This document shows, piece after piece, positions 8,042-16,843 of a stretch of 53,903 bases of DNA. This DNA comes from JBBTCX01 sp964494205. Lineage in GTDB: Bacteria > Planctomycetota > Phycisphaerae > UBA1845. The position numbers were made by a program, and so were the translations under genes. Every line of letters begins with the position of its first letter. Within the stretch, counting starts at the first letter, position 1. The stretch lies in the NCBI GenBank assembly GCA_964494205.1, contig CAZBRD010000027.1:1-53903 (forward strand), given 5' to 3'. The notes under the pieces are model-generated. The model was not told where the DNA came from, made no database searches, and saw only the letters and a program-made list of their open reading frames with translations.

Positions 8042-8704
8042 AACCCGACAAGATTCATACATCGTACCGTGCGACGCGCTCACTCATTCGCCAACGAGGT
8101 CCCGATCACTTTTGTTGTTGTTAGGATACAATGAAATGCGCTTCGCGAATCTTCCTGTGTGTGAACTTCGGTAGTAGTAGGCCAGCCAGATCATGTTCGA
8201 GCAACGGTTTTGCACATTTCTCAAAAAAACTAGCGAAAAACCATCGTGCCGCTATCAGGAACGAGGAATTTCACTTGCGCCGCGCAAGACCGCAGAAAAG
8301 CAACCTTCATTTCAGGGTCTTGAGCGGCACTTCCGCGAACAAATATGCCTTCGCGCAGATTGGAACTTGGTGTCTTCGTGCCTTGGTGGTTCCAGCCCAA
8401 TTCTCGACGTTTCATCGAGGCGTAGGGTGGGTGCTCTGCACCCACCTCTTTAGGCGCTTAGGGCTTAGGTTTTCCGCTATGTTTCGTAATTCGTCATTCG
8501 TAATTTGTAATTCGCACGCGAGTGCCACACCGTGACACTACTTAAGTGTTTTTTTCACCCTAGCGAAATAGCCATTTAGCATTTTCACTTTACGGCCATA
8601 AGCGAAAATGAAAATGATGAAAAAAGCAGCAAACCGTAGGTCGGGTACGCAGACCTGAGCGTCTACTGATTTAGGCGTTTAGGCTTTTGGTTTTAGGTTT
8701 TGTG
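8042..8704. other. Gene-free region with degenerate repeats
   Basis: I see no convincing gene in these 660 bases. They hold a palindromic repeat (8425-8452), a small stem ACACT/AGTGT followed by seven T (8535-8555, a weak plus-strand terminator candidate), an imperfect 11-bp inverted repeat (8580-8590 with 8600-8610), and degenerate TTAGGC/TTTAGG-rich sequence (8451-8475 and 8669-8700). An open frame at 8131-8535 crosses all of this without protein-like composition. Confidence 0.5.
8425..8452. repeat. Dispersed palindromic repeat, copy 2
   Basis: GTGGGTGC TCT GCACCCAC forms an 8-bp perfect stem, followed by CTCTTTA. The right half matches the copy at 5997-6025 exactly for 20 bases. This looks like a second REP-like family, different from the GGTCCGC family near the transposase. 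Confidence 0.65.
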
Positions 8705-10210
8705 TTACGGATAGAATTTCCCCATCATTCTCGGAAACGGAATCGTCTCACGGATATGCTTCAACCCGCAGATCCACGCGACCGTTCGTTCGACACCCAA
8801 GCCGAACCCGCCGTGCGGCACGCTGCCGTAACGACGCAGATCGAGGTACCACTCGTAGTCGGAAAGCGGCAGCTTTTCTTCGTTCATGCGATGCACGAGG
8901 CGATCAAGTTCCTCCTCTCTCGCCGAGCCGCCGATGACCTCGCCGAATCCTTGCGGAGCGAGCAGGTCGAAGTTTTCCACCACGCGGTCGTCCTTGCGAT
9001 CCTGTCGCATGTAGAAGGCTTTGACGTGCTTGGGGTAGTGGGTGATGAATACCGGCCGATCGTGCAGACGTGAGATGATCGTCTCGTCCGAACCGCCGAG
9101 GTCGCCGCCCCATTCGAAGTTCTTGGCCAATTCCTTGTGGTGCGGAATGTTGCCGATCTGCTCGACCAAGTCCGCACGCTCCTCGCGCGCCGCAGCCAGG
9201 TCGCCGACAGCCTTGTCTTTCTGCCACTGCTTGGCACTGTTGTTGTTCGCGGTGGCCTCGTATTCCGGAATGAGCTTGTCCAACTCCGCGAGGCGTGCGT
9301 TCTTCTCCGCCAGATCGCGGTCGAGCAACTCCGCCGCCTTCGAGCTGTGCAGGATATCCGCCGCCTCCGTATATGTCAGGCGGTAGAAAGGTTTCTTGAT
9401 CGCCTCAAGCTCTTCAATATTGCGACCAAGTTCTTCCAATTCCTTGCGATGGTCTTTGAGCACTCTCTGCACAACAGAGCAAACAAAATCCTCAGCCACC
9501 CCGATCACATCATCGAGACTCGCATATGCAATCTCCGGCTCAACCATCCAGAACTCAGTCAAGTGTCGACGCGTCTTGCTCTTCTCAGCCCGGAACGTCG
9601 GGCCAAAGCAATAGACCTTGCCATGCGCCATGCATCCGGCTTCGACATAAAGCTGACCGGTCTGTGCGAGGAACACCGGGTCGCCGAAGTAATCAACCTT
9701 GAACAAAGTCTGAGCACCTTCGCCCGCAGCTGGGGCGAAGATCGGCGTGTCGATCAACAGGAATCCGTTCTCATTGAAGAACCGCCGAATCTGATCAACG
9801 ACGGTCGCGCGAATCCGCAGGATGTGCCATTGCCGCTGCGACCGGAACCACAAATGGCGATGCTTCATGAGAAATTCGATGCCGTGCGGCTTCGGTGTGA
9901 TCGGATACCCTTCGGCTGACTGCACCGCCGTCAAACCAGTGACGCGAAGCTCGTGCCCGCCCGTTGAACGCTCGTCAACTACTGCCGTTCCGGTTATCTC
10001 GACCGATGATTCCTGACCCAGTTTTCTGGCAACTTCAAAGAACGGCCCGGTCTGCTCATTCTTCTCGATGACGCACTGGCACAAGCCGGTTCCGTCGCGA
10101 AGTACGAGGAACACAACCTTGCCGCTATCGCGAAGTTTGAACACCCACCCTTTGAGCGTAACCGTCTGCCCCACATGCTTTCCGAGCTGGTTAATCGTTG
10201 TCGTTTGCAT
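8705..10210 (-). CDS. asnS: Asparaginyl-tRNA synthetase with a coiled-coil insertion
   Basis: Charges tRNA-Asn with asparagine. The N-terminal OB-fold anticodon-binding domain (VTLKGWVFKLRDSGKVVF) is followed by a class II catalytic core: motif 2 (GPTFRAEKSKTRRHLTEFWM), the Asn-specific region VFITHYPKHVKAFYM, and motif 3 (GFGLGVERTVAWICGL) near the end. The ending RETIPFPRMMGKFYP fits the AsnRS branch. The frame is open to 10246, but the ATG at 10210 starts a natural OB-fold N-terminus; no strong Shine-Dalgarno is seen at either. About 65-70 extra, highly charged helical residues (coded near 9125-9350) interrupt the core between the TYTEAADIL strand and the FEWGGDLGG loop, where AsnRS of other bacteria has only a short linker. 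Confidence 0.93.
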   Translation of the reverse strand: MQTTTINQLGKHVGQTVTLKGWVFKLRDSGKVVFLVLRDGTGLCQCVIEKNEQTGPFFEVARKLGQESSVEITGTAVVDERSTGGHELRVTGLTAVQSAEGYPITPKPHGIEFLMKHRHLWFRSQRQWHILRIRATVVDQIRRFFNENGFLLIDTPIFAPAAGEGAQTLFKVDYFGDPVFLAQTGQLYVEAGCMAHGKVYCFGPTFRAEKSKTRRHLTEFWMVEPEIAYASLDDVIGVAEDFVCSVVQRVLKDHRKELEELGRNIEELEAIKKPFYRLTYTEAADILHSSKAAELLDRDLAEKNARLAELDKLIPEYEATANNNSAKQWQKDKAVGDLAAAREERADLVEQIGNIPHHKELAKNFEWGGDLGGSDETIISRLHDRPVFITHYPKHVKAFYMRQDRKDDRVVENFDLLAPQGFGEVIGGSAREEELDRLVHRMNEEKLPLSDYEWYLDLRRYGSVPHGGFGLGVERTVAWICGLKHIRETIPFPRMMGKFYP

Positions 10211-10366
10211 GGTTTGGACTTTACGGAATCGCTCGATTTCTGGCAACTTTGGCGGGGCAGTACGGATTTCATCAGGAATTTTTCGCCGATCGCAATAAGC
10301 CGCACATCGCTTCGTTTCTCGATGCAGTGGGTTTCAGTCCGGGCCTTCATTCAATAAGGGGGAGAC

Positions 10367-13300
10367 ATGTTGAACCGCTACATTCATATTGGCATTGTCA
10401 GCCTGTGCGTCGTCGCCGCAGCCCGCGGCCAATCGTTTGTCAACTGGGAAACACCGCACGTCAACCCGATCGCGCTCACACCTGATGGCAGCCGACTTCT
10501 GGTGGTGAACACTGCGGACAATCGACTTGAAGTGTTCGATGTGACATCGGGCACGCCAGTGGCGGTCCAATCGATCCCGGTCGGTCTCGATCCGGTTTCG
10601 GTGCGTGCGAGAAGCAACAGCGAGGTTTGGGTTGTCAACCACATTTCGGATTCGGTGAGCATTATTGATTTGCCGTCCGGCCGAGTGATCCGCACGCTAC
10701 TGACAGCCGATGAGCCGGCAGACGTTGTTTTTGCAGGCACGCCTCAGCGCGCGTTCATCACGCAATCGCAATTGAACCAGGTCGCGGTTTATGATCCGAA
10801 TAATTTAGCTGCTGCCCCTTCGATCGTCGCGATTCAAGGTGAAGACCCACGTGCGATGGCGGTCGATGCGACCGGTGCGAACGTTTACGTCGCGATCTTC
10901 GAATCGGCCAACAAAACTACGATCGTTGATCAACCCAATGTTTCGAATCCGGCTGGTCCGTACGGTGGGCAGAATCCGCCGCCGAACTCGGGCAATACAT
11001 TTGATCCTCCGCGCGCTCCGGGTCAGCCGCCGGCACCACCGGTTTCGCAAATCGTTCGCAAGAACGCAGCCGGTCAGTGGATGGATGACAACAATCGCAA
11101 CTGGTCAGCCTTCGTCACGTGGGATTTGCATGACCAGGATGTGGCCATCATCAACACGTCGACACTTGCGGTCACGTACGCACGCGGACTCATGACGACC
11201 GTGATGAATCTTGCCGTCGCGCCGTCGGGCGAAGTGACAGCGATCGGTACCGAAGCCTTGAATCAAATGCGGTTCGAACCGAATGTCAGCGGAATTTTCA
11301 TTCGAGCGCAACTTTCATCGTTTAGCGCGGCCGCACCAGTGACCGTGTCTATTGCCGATCTCAATCCGCACCTGGACTATTCAACGAACAACATCCCAGC
11401 CGGTACGCGGGACGAATCAGTCGGCGATCCGCGTGCCATCGTGTGGCATCCATCGGGCGATCGGGCCTATGTCGCGGGTATGGGATCGAACAACGTCATC
11501 GCGATCGATTCCACCGGCGCCAGACTTGGCCGGATTGACGTGGGGCAAGGCCCGACGGGCCTAGCATTGAGTGCGACCGGCAATTACCTATATGTACTCA
11601 ACAAGTTTGATGGATCGGTGACAACGATCGATGCAAGCACTGATACTGTCGTTGACACAGTTTCGTTCTTTGACCCTACGCCGTCTGTCATCAAACTTGG
11701 ACGACCGATTCTTTATGACTCGCATATGACGTCGGGGCTAGGGCAAGTTGCGTGTGCTTCGTGTCACATTGATGGTCGCACTGACCACCTCGCGTGGGAC
11801 CTCGGCGACCCGTCGGGCGATGTGAAAGTCGTTAATCAAGATTGTCGGCAGGGGCCGGGCAATTGTAGCCCGTGGCATCCCATGAAGGGGCCGATGGTGA
11901 CGCAGTCGCTGCAGGGGATCATCGGCACCGAGCCTCTGCACTGGCGCGGCGATCGTGAGGACTTGCACGCGTTTGCGGTGGCGTTCACTGGGTTGCAGGG
12001 TGCGGATGAGCAACCGACTCCGACGCAGCTTCAGGAGTTCACCGATTTCATCGAGACCATCAAGTATCCACCCAATCCTAATCGGAACCTTGATGGCACG
12101 CTGCGCAACAACGTGCCCACTTCCAACGGCACTGGTAACGCAGTCGCCGGATTGAACATTTTCTCGACGGCCCCAACGCTGCCCGGTCTGCCGTGCATTG
12201 GTTGCCATGCTCTGCCCAGTGGTACAGATATGACGATTGACGATCCGCCGGTGGGCCCGCCGGAGCAAAGTTTGAAAATCGCGCAGCTTCGCAACATGAA
12301 TGAAAAGACGGGGATGAACCGCGGCTCACTCACGAACAATCGAGGATTCGGCTTCAACCACGACAGCGACAAGGACACGTTGTTTAACTTGCTCGGGCCG
12401 CCATTCAACTTCCCTCCTGGGCCTCCGGGGCAGCAGCAGCGTCGCGATGTGGAAGCGTTTCTGCTTTCGCTATCGACGGATACGCACGCGGCAGTTGGGC
12501 AACAGGTGACGTTTGATGGCACAAATAATAACAATGCGCAATTGATCACGCGGTTGACCACATTCACCACAGCGGCGAACTCGAATCAGATCGGCCTCGT
12601 GGCCAAGGGGCGGCAAGGCGGGATCGATCGCGGGTACTCGCACATCGGCGGAAACAATCTGCAGAGCGATCGAGACGACGAAACAATCGACATCACCACG
12701 TTGCGAACTTCGGCGGCAGCGGGCAATGAAATCACTTTCATGGCTGTGCCGGTTGGTTCGCAGACTCGCATCGGCATCGATCGCGACGAGGATGGTTACT
12801 TCGATCGTGACGAGCTTGATGGTTGCAGCGATCCCGCCAATGCAGCCAGTATTCCGCCGCAATGCGCGCCGGATGACACTGACGGCGACGGCGTGGTTGA
12901 CGGTGCGGACAATTGCCCATTACTCTCGAATGCGAATCAACTCGACGCTGACGAAGATGGCGCAGGTGATATTTGCGACATTTGTCCCTCAGATAACCCG
13001 AATGATTCGGACGGCGACGGCATTTGCACGTCCGCAGACAACTGCCCGGGAAATCCAAATGCTTCCCAGGCTGATAGCGATTCAGACGGCGTAGGCGATG
13101 TCTGCGACACCTGCCCGTTGGACAACCCGGATGATGTCGATGACGACGGAATCTGCGGAGCGAACGACAATTGCCCAACCGTCGCGAACGCAGGTCAGGA
13201 CGACACGAATGGCAACGAGGTTGGCGACGCGTGCGAATGCCCAGCTGCGGTTGCGTGCATCGACGGTGATGCCTGCACGTTCGATCAATGTGGGGGCCAA

Positions 13301-13522
13301 GTCTGCCAGCACGCAGCCGGTCGCTTCGGCGATGTGAACGGCAGCGGCGGAATCGTGACGATTGACGACATCCTCTGCGGGCTGAGTGGGTTCACAAACT
13401 ATGCCCTCTGCCCGAACGCGGACATTTCGCCGTGCTCACAAAACGGAACAATCAATCTTGACGATCTCTTGGCGGTACTAGCTGCCTTTGGTGGCGCTGA
13501 TCAGTGCGGGTGCGGAGGTTGA
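10367..13522 (+). CDS. Large secreted YVTN-propeller / cytochrome-type protein with dockerin-like C-terminus
   Basis: 1051 residues with a strong GGGGGAG ribosome site before the ATG. In order: a signal peptide (residues 1-21), a YVTN-type beta-propeller (to about 440, repeats like VVNTADNRLEVFDV and YLYVLNKFDGSVTTID), and two heme-binding CXXCH motifs, CASCH near residue 465 and CIGCH near 610, in a region resembling di-heme peroxidase-like planctomycete proteins. Three or four thrombospondin type 3 repeats follow (about 835-965). A Cys-containing dockerin-like domain ends the protein (about 986-1051, GDVNGSGG, IDDILCGL, NLDDLLAVLAAFGG). That last domain recurs in the protein at 51167. Likely an exported or cell-surface redox or binding protein; its substrate is unknown. 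Confidence 0.82.
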   Translation: MLNRYIHIGIVSLCVVAAARGQSFVNWETPHVNPIALTPDGSRLLVVNTADNRLEVFDVTSGTPVAVQSIPVGLDPVSVRARSNSEVWVVNHISDSVSIIDLPSGRVIRTLLTADEPADVVFAGTPQRAFITQSQLNQVAVYDPNNLAAAPSIVAIQGEDPRAMAVDATGANVYVAIFESANKTTIVDQPNVSNPAGPYGGQNPPPNSGNTFDPPRAPGQPPAPPVSQIVRKNAAGQWMDDNNRNWSAFVTWDLHDQDVAIINTSTLAVTYARGLMTTVMNLAVAPSGEVTAIGTEALNQMRFEPNVSGIFIRAQLSSFSAAAPVTVSIADLNPHLDYSTNNIPAGTRDESVGDPRAIVWHPSGDRAYVAGMGSNNVIAIDSTGARLGRIDVGQGPTGLALSATGNYLYVLNKFDGSVTTIDASTDTVVDTVSFFDPTPSVIKLGRPILYDSHMTSGLGQVACASCHIDGRTDHLAWDLGDPSGDVKVVNQDCRQGPGNCSPWHPMKGPMVTQSLQGIIGTEPLHWRGDREDLHAFAVAFTGLQGADEQPTPTQLQEFTDFIETIKYPPNPNRNLDGTLRNNVPTSNGTGNAVAGLNIFSTAPTLPGLPCIGCHALPSGTDMTIDDPPVGPPEQSLKIAQLRNMNEKTGMNRGSLTNNRGFGFNHDSDKDTLFNLLGPPFNFPPGPPGQQQRRDVEAFLLSLSTDTHAAVGQQVTFDGTNNNNAQLITRLTTFTTAANSNQIGLVAKGRQGGIDRGYSHIGGNNLQSDRDDETIDITTLRTSAAAGNEITFMAVPVGSQTRIGIDRDEDGYFDRDELDGCSDPANAASIPPQCAPDDTDGDGVVDGADNCPLLSNANQLDADEDGAGDICDICPSDNPNDSDGDGICTSADNCPGNPNASQADSDSDGVGDVCDTCPLDNPDDVDDDGICGANDNCPTVANAGQDDTNGNEVGDACECPAAVACIDGDACTFDQCGGQVCQHAAGRFGDVNGSGGIVTIDDILCGLSGFTNYALCPNADISPCSQNGTINLDDLLAVLAAFGGADQCGCGG

Positions 13523-13938
13523 ACGCATAAGCACAAAGTTGGCGCTCGAAGCGGGCCGAGAGAATTATTTTTTCTCTCGGCCTTTCCCTTTCCGGGAGCT
13601 GATGCCAATTGGTTCCTGAGAGTGCCATTCGTTGGCACTCGGAGCCGGATAAGTGCACCGCCTACAAGAAGTCCGGCTTCCAATCATCCCTGCCATGTCT
13701 AACAACATTGTAGGAAGCAGCCGTGCATTCGCGGCTGAGTTTTACAGTTGAACTGCCACAGGATTCTGTTCCTGTGCAAACGCGACATTATTATCGGAAC
13801 TTTAATAGGTATTATTTGCTAGACATTAGCACGTAGATACGTAACAGTACTGTCACGCTTTTATCGGAACCGAGTCAGTTCGGGGCGCTCGGTAGGGTTT
13901 TCATAGTTCAGTTCTTACGAAGAGAGAGGATGCATGTC
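13523..13938. other. Gene-free spacer between two secreted-protein genes
   Basis: Starts with the terminator at 13554-13582. A weaker CAGCCG/CGGCTG hairpin followed by AGTTTT lies at 13718-13744. The 13780-13880 part is unusually A+T-rich for this window and probably holds the promoter of the next gene, but I cannot assign -35 and -10 boxes with confidence. Confidence 0.45.
13554..13582 (+). terminator. Intrinsic terminator after the propeller/cytochrome gene
   Basis: An 11-bp perfect stem (GGCCGAGAGAA/TTCTCTCGGCC) around a 7-base loop, followed by TTTCCCTTT. It lies 31 bases past the stop of the 10367-13522 gene. The T-tail is interrupted, but the stem is strong. Confidence 0.75.
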
Positions 13939-16653
13939 ATGAGAAAAAAGAGATTCACTTCCGTCAGCTGGGTGATGCTGACTGCAGTAAGTTGCTTCTG
14001 GGTTTGCGGCCCGGCGTTGGCTACCAATCACGTCGTGCGCATTCATGGGCTCACCGCCGGCAACAACGGCGACTCGCGAGTCCAGGCATTGGAAATGCGC
14101 ATCGACCCAGGCCAAAGTGCATGGGGTCCAGCGTTTCCAGGACAGCAGCCTCGCGCCGAGATTGCATTCTTTGATGCATTTGGCGAACAAGTTTTTGTCT
14201 TTCAGTTTCCGAACAATGCCCCGGAGATTTCAGGGACGGAGGATCCGTGCGGGTTGCGCTCAGTGCTGATAGCGACACCAGAGTTCGAGGCCGCCTATGG
14301 AATCCAAGCGGATTTTTCAATCCCGGCGCAAGAGATGCACACGCAGGCGGGCTCGGTTTGCTTTCGTGGAACTAACGGTCTTGGATCGTTTCCGATCAAC
14401 ATCTGCGTTTCATATGGAACTCCACAGGTATGCTCAGGATCAGGAGCTTGCTGCATCACGAATGCAGATTGTCCTTCCGGGCAAACGTGCCTGCAGCCCG
14501 ATTTCCTGAATGGACTCATTGCATTCACAGACAAGATCGGCGGAAACGGACTTTCGTTCGGTGGAGGCAATCCCGGGTGTCCTGCACTCGCATTACCGAC
14601 GACCGGCGTGGTGGCATTGCAGCGAGACGAAAATGATCCGAGTTGCTGCCATGATGAGTCGTGTCACACCAATGCGGACTTTTTCATTGTCAATAATCCG
14701 GTGTTCAAGAACTCGCTGGGCCAGACGGCGTCGCTGACAACCGCGACGACTATCGAGCAGGGAGAGAATGTTTTCTTCTTCAACGACTTCAATGGCAATG
14801 CCCGTTCCTGCGGTTCTTGCCACTTACCGTCTGACGGATTCGGGCTGAGACCGGAGACTATTCTCGATCTTTTGGCACTGAATCCGAACGATCCGTTGTT
14901 TGCGAATAGCGTACCCGGGTTGGAGGATCCCTGCCTGATGCATGACGGCAACCAGCGAGGTCTCATTCTCGAGAACATTCATGGGTTTGGAGCAAGTGCG
15001 TCATTTCGAATCTCACCGCACTTGATGAACGTTGCACATACCGGTCCGTTTGGATGGAGTCCGAACTTCGGAGGCGCAAACAATCTTCGAGACTTCTGCC
15101 AGGGTGCGGTCGGTCAGCACTTCCCGCGCCGCTTGCCGCGAAACGTCGATCCGAACACCAATCCGGCAAACGGGTTGCTCAGCAATCGCGCGGGAACTAT
15201 TGCAGAAATGACGTTTATGGAAGAGTTCCAGAAATCTGTAAAAACAGTGGTCAATGACGGGCTAGGCGATTTGAAGGGTCAACCACCTTGCGGCGAGTGC
15301 ACCGGCGGATCGCAGAACGGTGTGACCTGCTGCAACAGCTCCGAGTGTCCGGGCGGAACATGTACGGCGGGTAGTGTTAATGCAAATCGCGAGGACAATC
15401 TCGACCGCTTGATAGCGGAGTTTCTCTTGGCATGTCCCAACGCTGATCAGGGTGCGATCAATGCCGGCCGCCAGACTTTCATCACCGTCGGTTGCAATGC
15501 TTGCCACCGCGACACATTCCTCGGTGGAACCAATACTGGTTTTGTCGAGGCGCCGACCGGGGTGGTCGATGATCCGGGCAATCAGAACACGGGTTGCCCG
15601 CTCGGCAGTCCCGGCCCGCTTCCCAACGAGGATCAGCAATGCGCCGCCAATCCTGCCTGCACGGCTCCGATGGCGTTCGATACTCGCCCCCTCGTGGATA
15701 TCGTGCGCGTCAAGAAAGGTATCAACGATCCCAACCTCGGAACGTTCTTTCACGACGGCGTCGTCCGCAATGTTGATGACGCGGTCCGATTTTATTCTAC
15801 GCCCGCATTTCAAAACAGTTCTTTCGGCGGTCTCGTCGTGTTTGATTCCAACCCTGTAGTCCGCGACCAGCAGATTTCGGACATAGCACGATTTCTTGAA
15901 GCAATCGTAGAGGCCGATCCAAGCGACTGTCCCAACAATGAGGGCGCGTGCTGCCATTCAATCGGCGGATGCCAGATTCTAACCGAAGCACAATGCGCGG
16001 CGTTCACTTGCACCACATTCTTCGGCGTGGGCACTACATGTGATCCCAGCCCGTGTCCGCAGAACCCGATCGGCGCGTGCTGCCAGGACAACGATGTCTG
16101 CAATGACGATATGTCGGAGTGCGACTGCCTCGTCACCGTCGGCGGCAACTCGTGGCACGAGGGCGAATTCTGCTTCGGTATACCGCCGTTTGAGTGTCCG
16201 GTGCCGACAGGTTCGTGCTGCCTGCCTGGCGAAATGTGCGAGATAACAACCGAAGAAAAGTGCCTCGATCAGTGCGGCGTATATGGCGGAGATGAAACGG
16301 CCTGCGGCGAACAGTGCTGCCTGCCGACGCGCCGCCCGTGTTGTTTCCCCCAGGCGACTCCGCAGAACCCGGATGGCTGCACGGATTCTCTGCTTCCTTG
16401 CGAGTGTCTGAAACAGGGAGGGACTCCGTTGCCGATTGGGGAAACGTGCGCGACAACCACACAGTGCAATCCGCCGTGTAGCAACCCGGCCATTCGTCCG
16501 TGCTGTCTGCCAAACGGCTCGTGCATCAATACGACGCAGTGTGATTGTCTTGATCGTAGCGGCACGTGGCGCGCCAATCAGATAAGTTGCCAGGCTATGC
16601 CGTTCCGTTGCCCTGCTGTTATCGCGGACGACGACATAGCGGCTGAACCATAA
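13939..16653 (+). CDS. Secreted di-heme cytochrome c-like protein with GACC Cys-rich repeats
   Basis: 904 residues. I choose the ATG at 13939 over the in-frame ATG at 13930 because the AGAGAGG at 13923-13929 is then 9 bases away instead of touching. A signal peptide (MRKKRFTSVSWVMLTAVSC...ALA) is followed by a beta-rich region. Two CXXCH heme sites follow: CGSCH near residue 291, with SDGFGLRPE after it, and CNACH near 519, with the distal FDTRPLVDIVRVK and FHDGVVRN stretches typical of di-heme peroxidase-like proteins. The last ~250 residues are Cys-rich modules beginning GACC or SCCLP, each about 45-60 long. Probably an exported redox protein anchored or displayed through the Cys-rich tail; peroxidase activity is not proven by the sequence. 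Confidence 0.8.
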   Translation: MRKKRFTSVSWVMLTAVSCFWVCGPALATNHVVRIHGLTAGNNGDSRVQALEMRIDPGQSAWGPAFPGQQPRAEIAFFDAFGEQVFVFQFPNNAPEISGTEDPCGLRSVLIATPEFEAAYGIQADFSIPAQEMHTQAGSVCFRGTNGLGSFPINICVSYGTPQVCSGSGACCITNADCPSGQTCLQPDFLNGLIAFTDKIGGNGLSFGGGNPGCPALALPTTGVVALQRDENDPSCCHDESCHTNADFFIVNNPVFKNSLGQTASLTTATTIEQGENVFFFNDFNGNARSCGSCHLPSDGFGLRPETILDLLALNPNDPLFANSVPGLEDPCLMHDGNQRGLILENIHGFGASASFRISPHLMNVAHTGPFGWSPNFGGANNLRDFCQGAVGQHFPRRLPRNVDPNTNPANGLLSNRAGTIAEMTFMEEFQKSVKTVVNDGLGDLKGQPPCGECTGGSQNGVTCCNSSECPGGTCTAGSVNANREDNLDRLIAEFLLACPNADQGAINAGRQTFITVGCNACHRDTFLGGTNTGFVEAPTGVVDDPGNQNTGCPLGSPGPLPNEDQQCAANPACTAPMAFDTRPLVDIVRVKKGINDPNLGTFFHDGVVRNVDDAVRFYSTPAFQNSSFGGLVVFDSNPVVRDQQISDIARFLEAIVEADPSDCPNNEGACCHSIGGCQILTEAQCAAFTCTTFFGVGTTCDPSPCPQNPIGACCQDNDVCNDDMSECDCLVTVGGNSWHEGEFCFGIPPFECPVPTGSCCLPGEMCEITTEEKCLDQCGVYGGDETACGEQCCLPTRRPCCFPQATPQNPDGCTDSLLPCECLKQGGTPLPIGETCATTTQCNPPCSNPAIRPCCLPNGSCINTTQCDCLDRSGTWRANQISCQAMPFRCPAVIADDDIAAEP

Positions 16654-16724
16654 GAGCGCATTCAACGACTGGCAGGTGCGGACGATCGGAACAGCCGTTC
16701 ACACTCTGCCGCCTTTCATGCTCC

Positions 16725-16760
16725 AGGCGAGGTAGTGCAGCCCCGAGTGCTACCTCGCCT
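16725..16760 (+). terminator. Intrinsic terminator after the cytochrome-like gene
   Basis: An 11-bp perfect stem (AGGCGAGGTAG/CTACCTCGCCT) with a 14-base loop, followed by TCCCTTTTGTT. It lies about 70 bases past the stop at 16653 and before the DUF155 gene. Confidence 0.8.
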
Positions 16761-16843
16761 TCCCTTTTGTTAGCGGCCACTGTAAATGACCCTCAACGTG
16801 GAATCGTCTGTACAAGTTCACTTAGTGTGTGCATCATCATGGC

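Noticed and set aside
8131..8535. Open frame of 134 codons in the spacer before asnS
   Set aside because: Composition is not protein-like, it crosses a palindromic repeat and degenerate repeats, and there is no ribosome site or recognisable homology.
10367..16653. Adjacent CXXCH proteins as an extracellular electron-transfer operon
   Set aside because: Two genes with only two heme motifs each, separated by a terminator; no porin or multiheme cytochrome beside them. Simple exported redox proteins are the safer reading.
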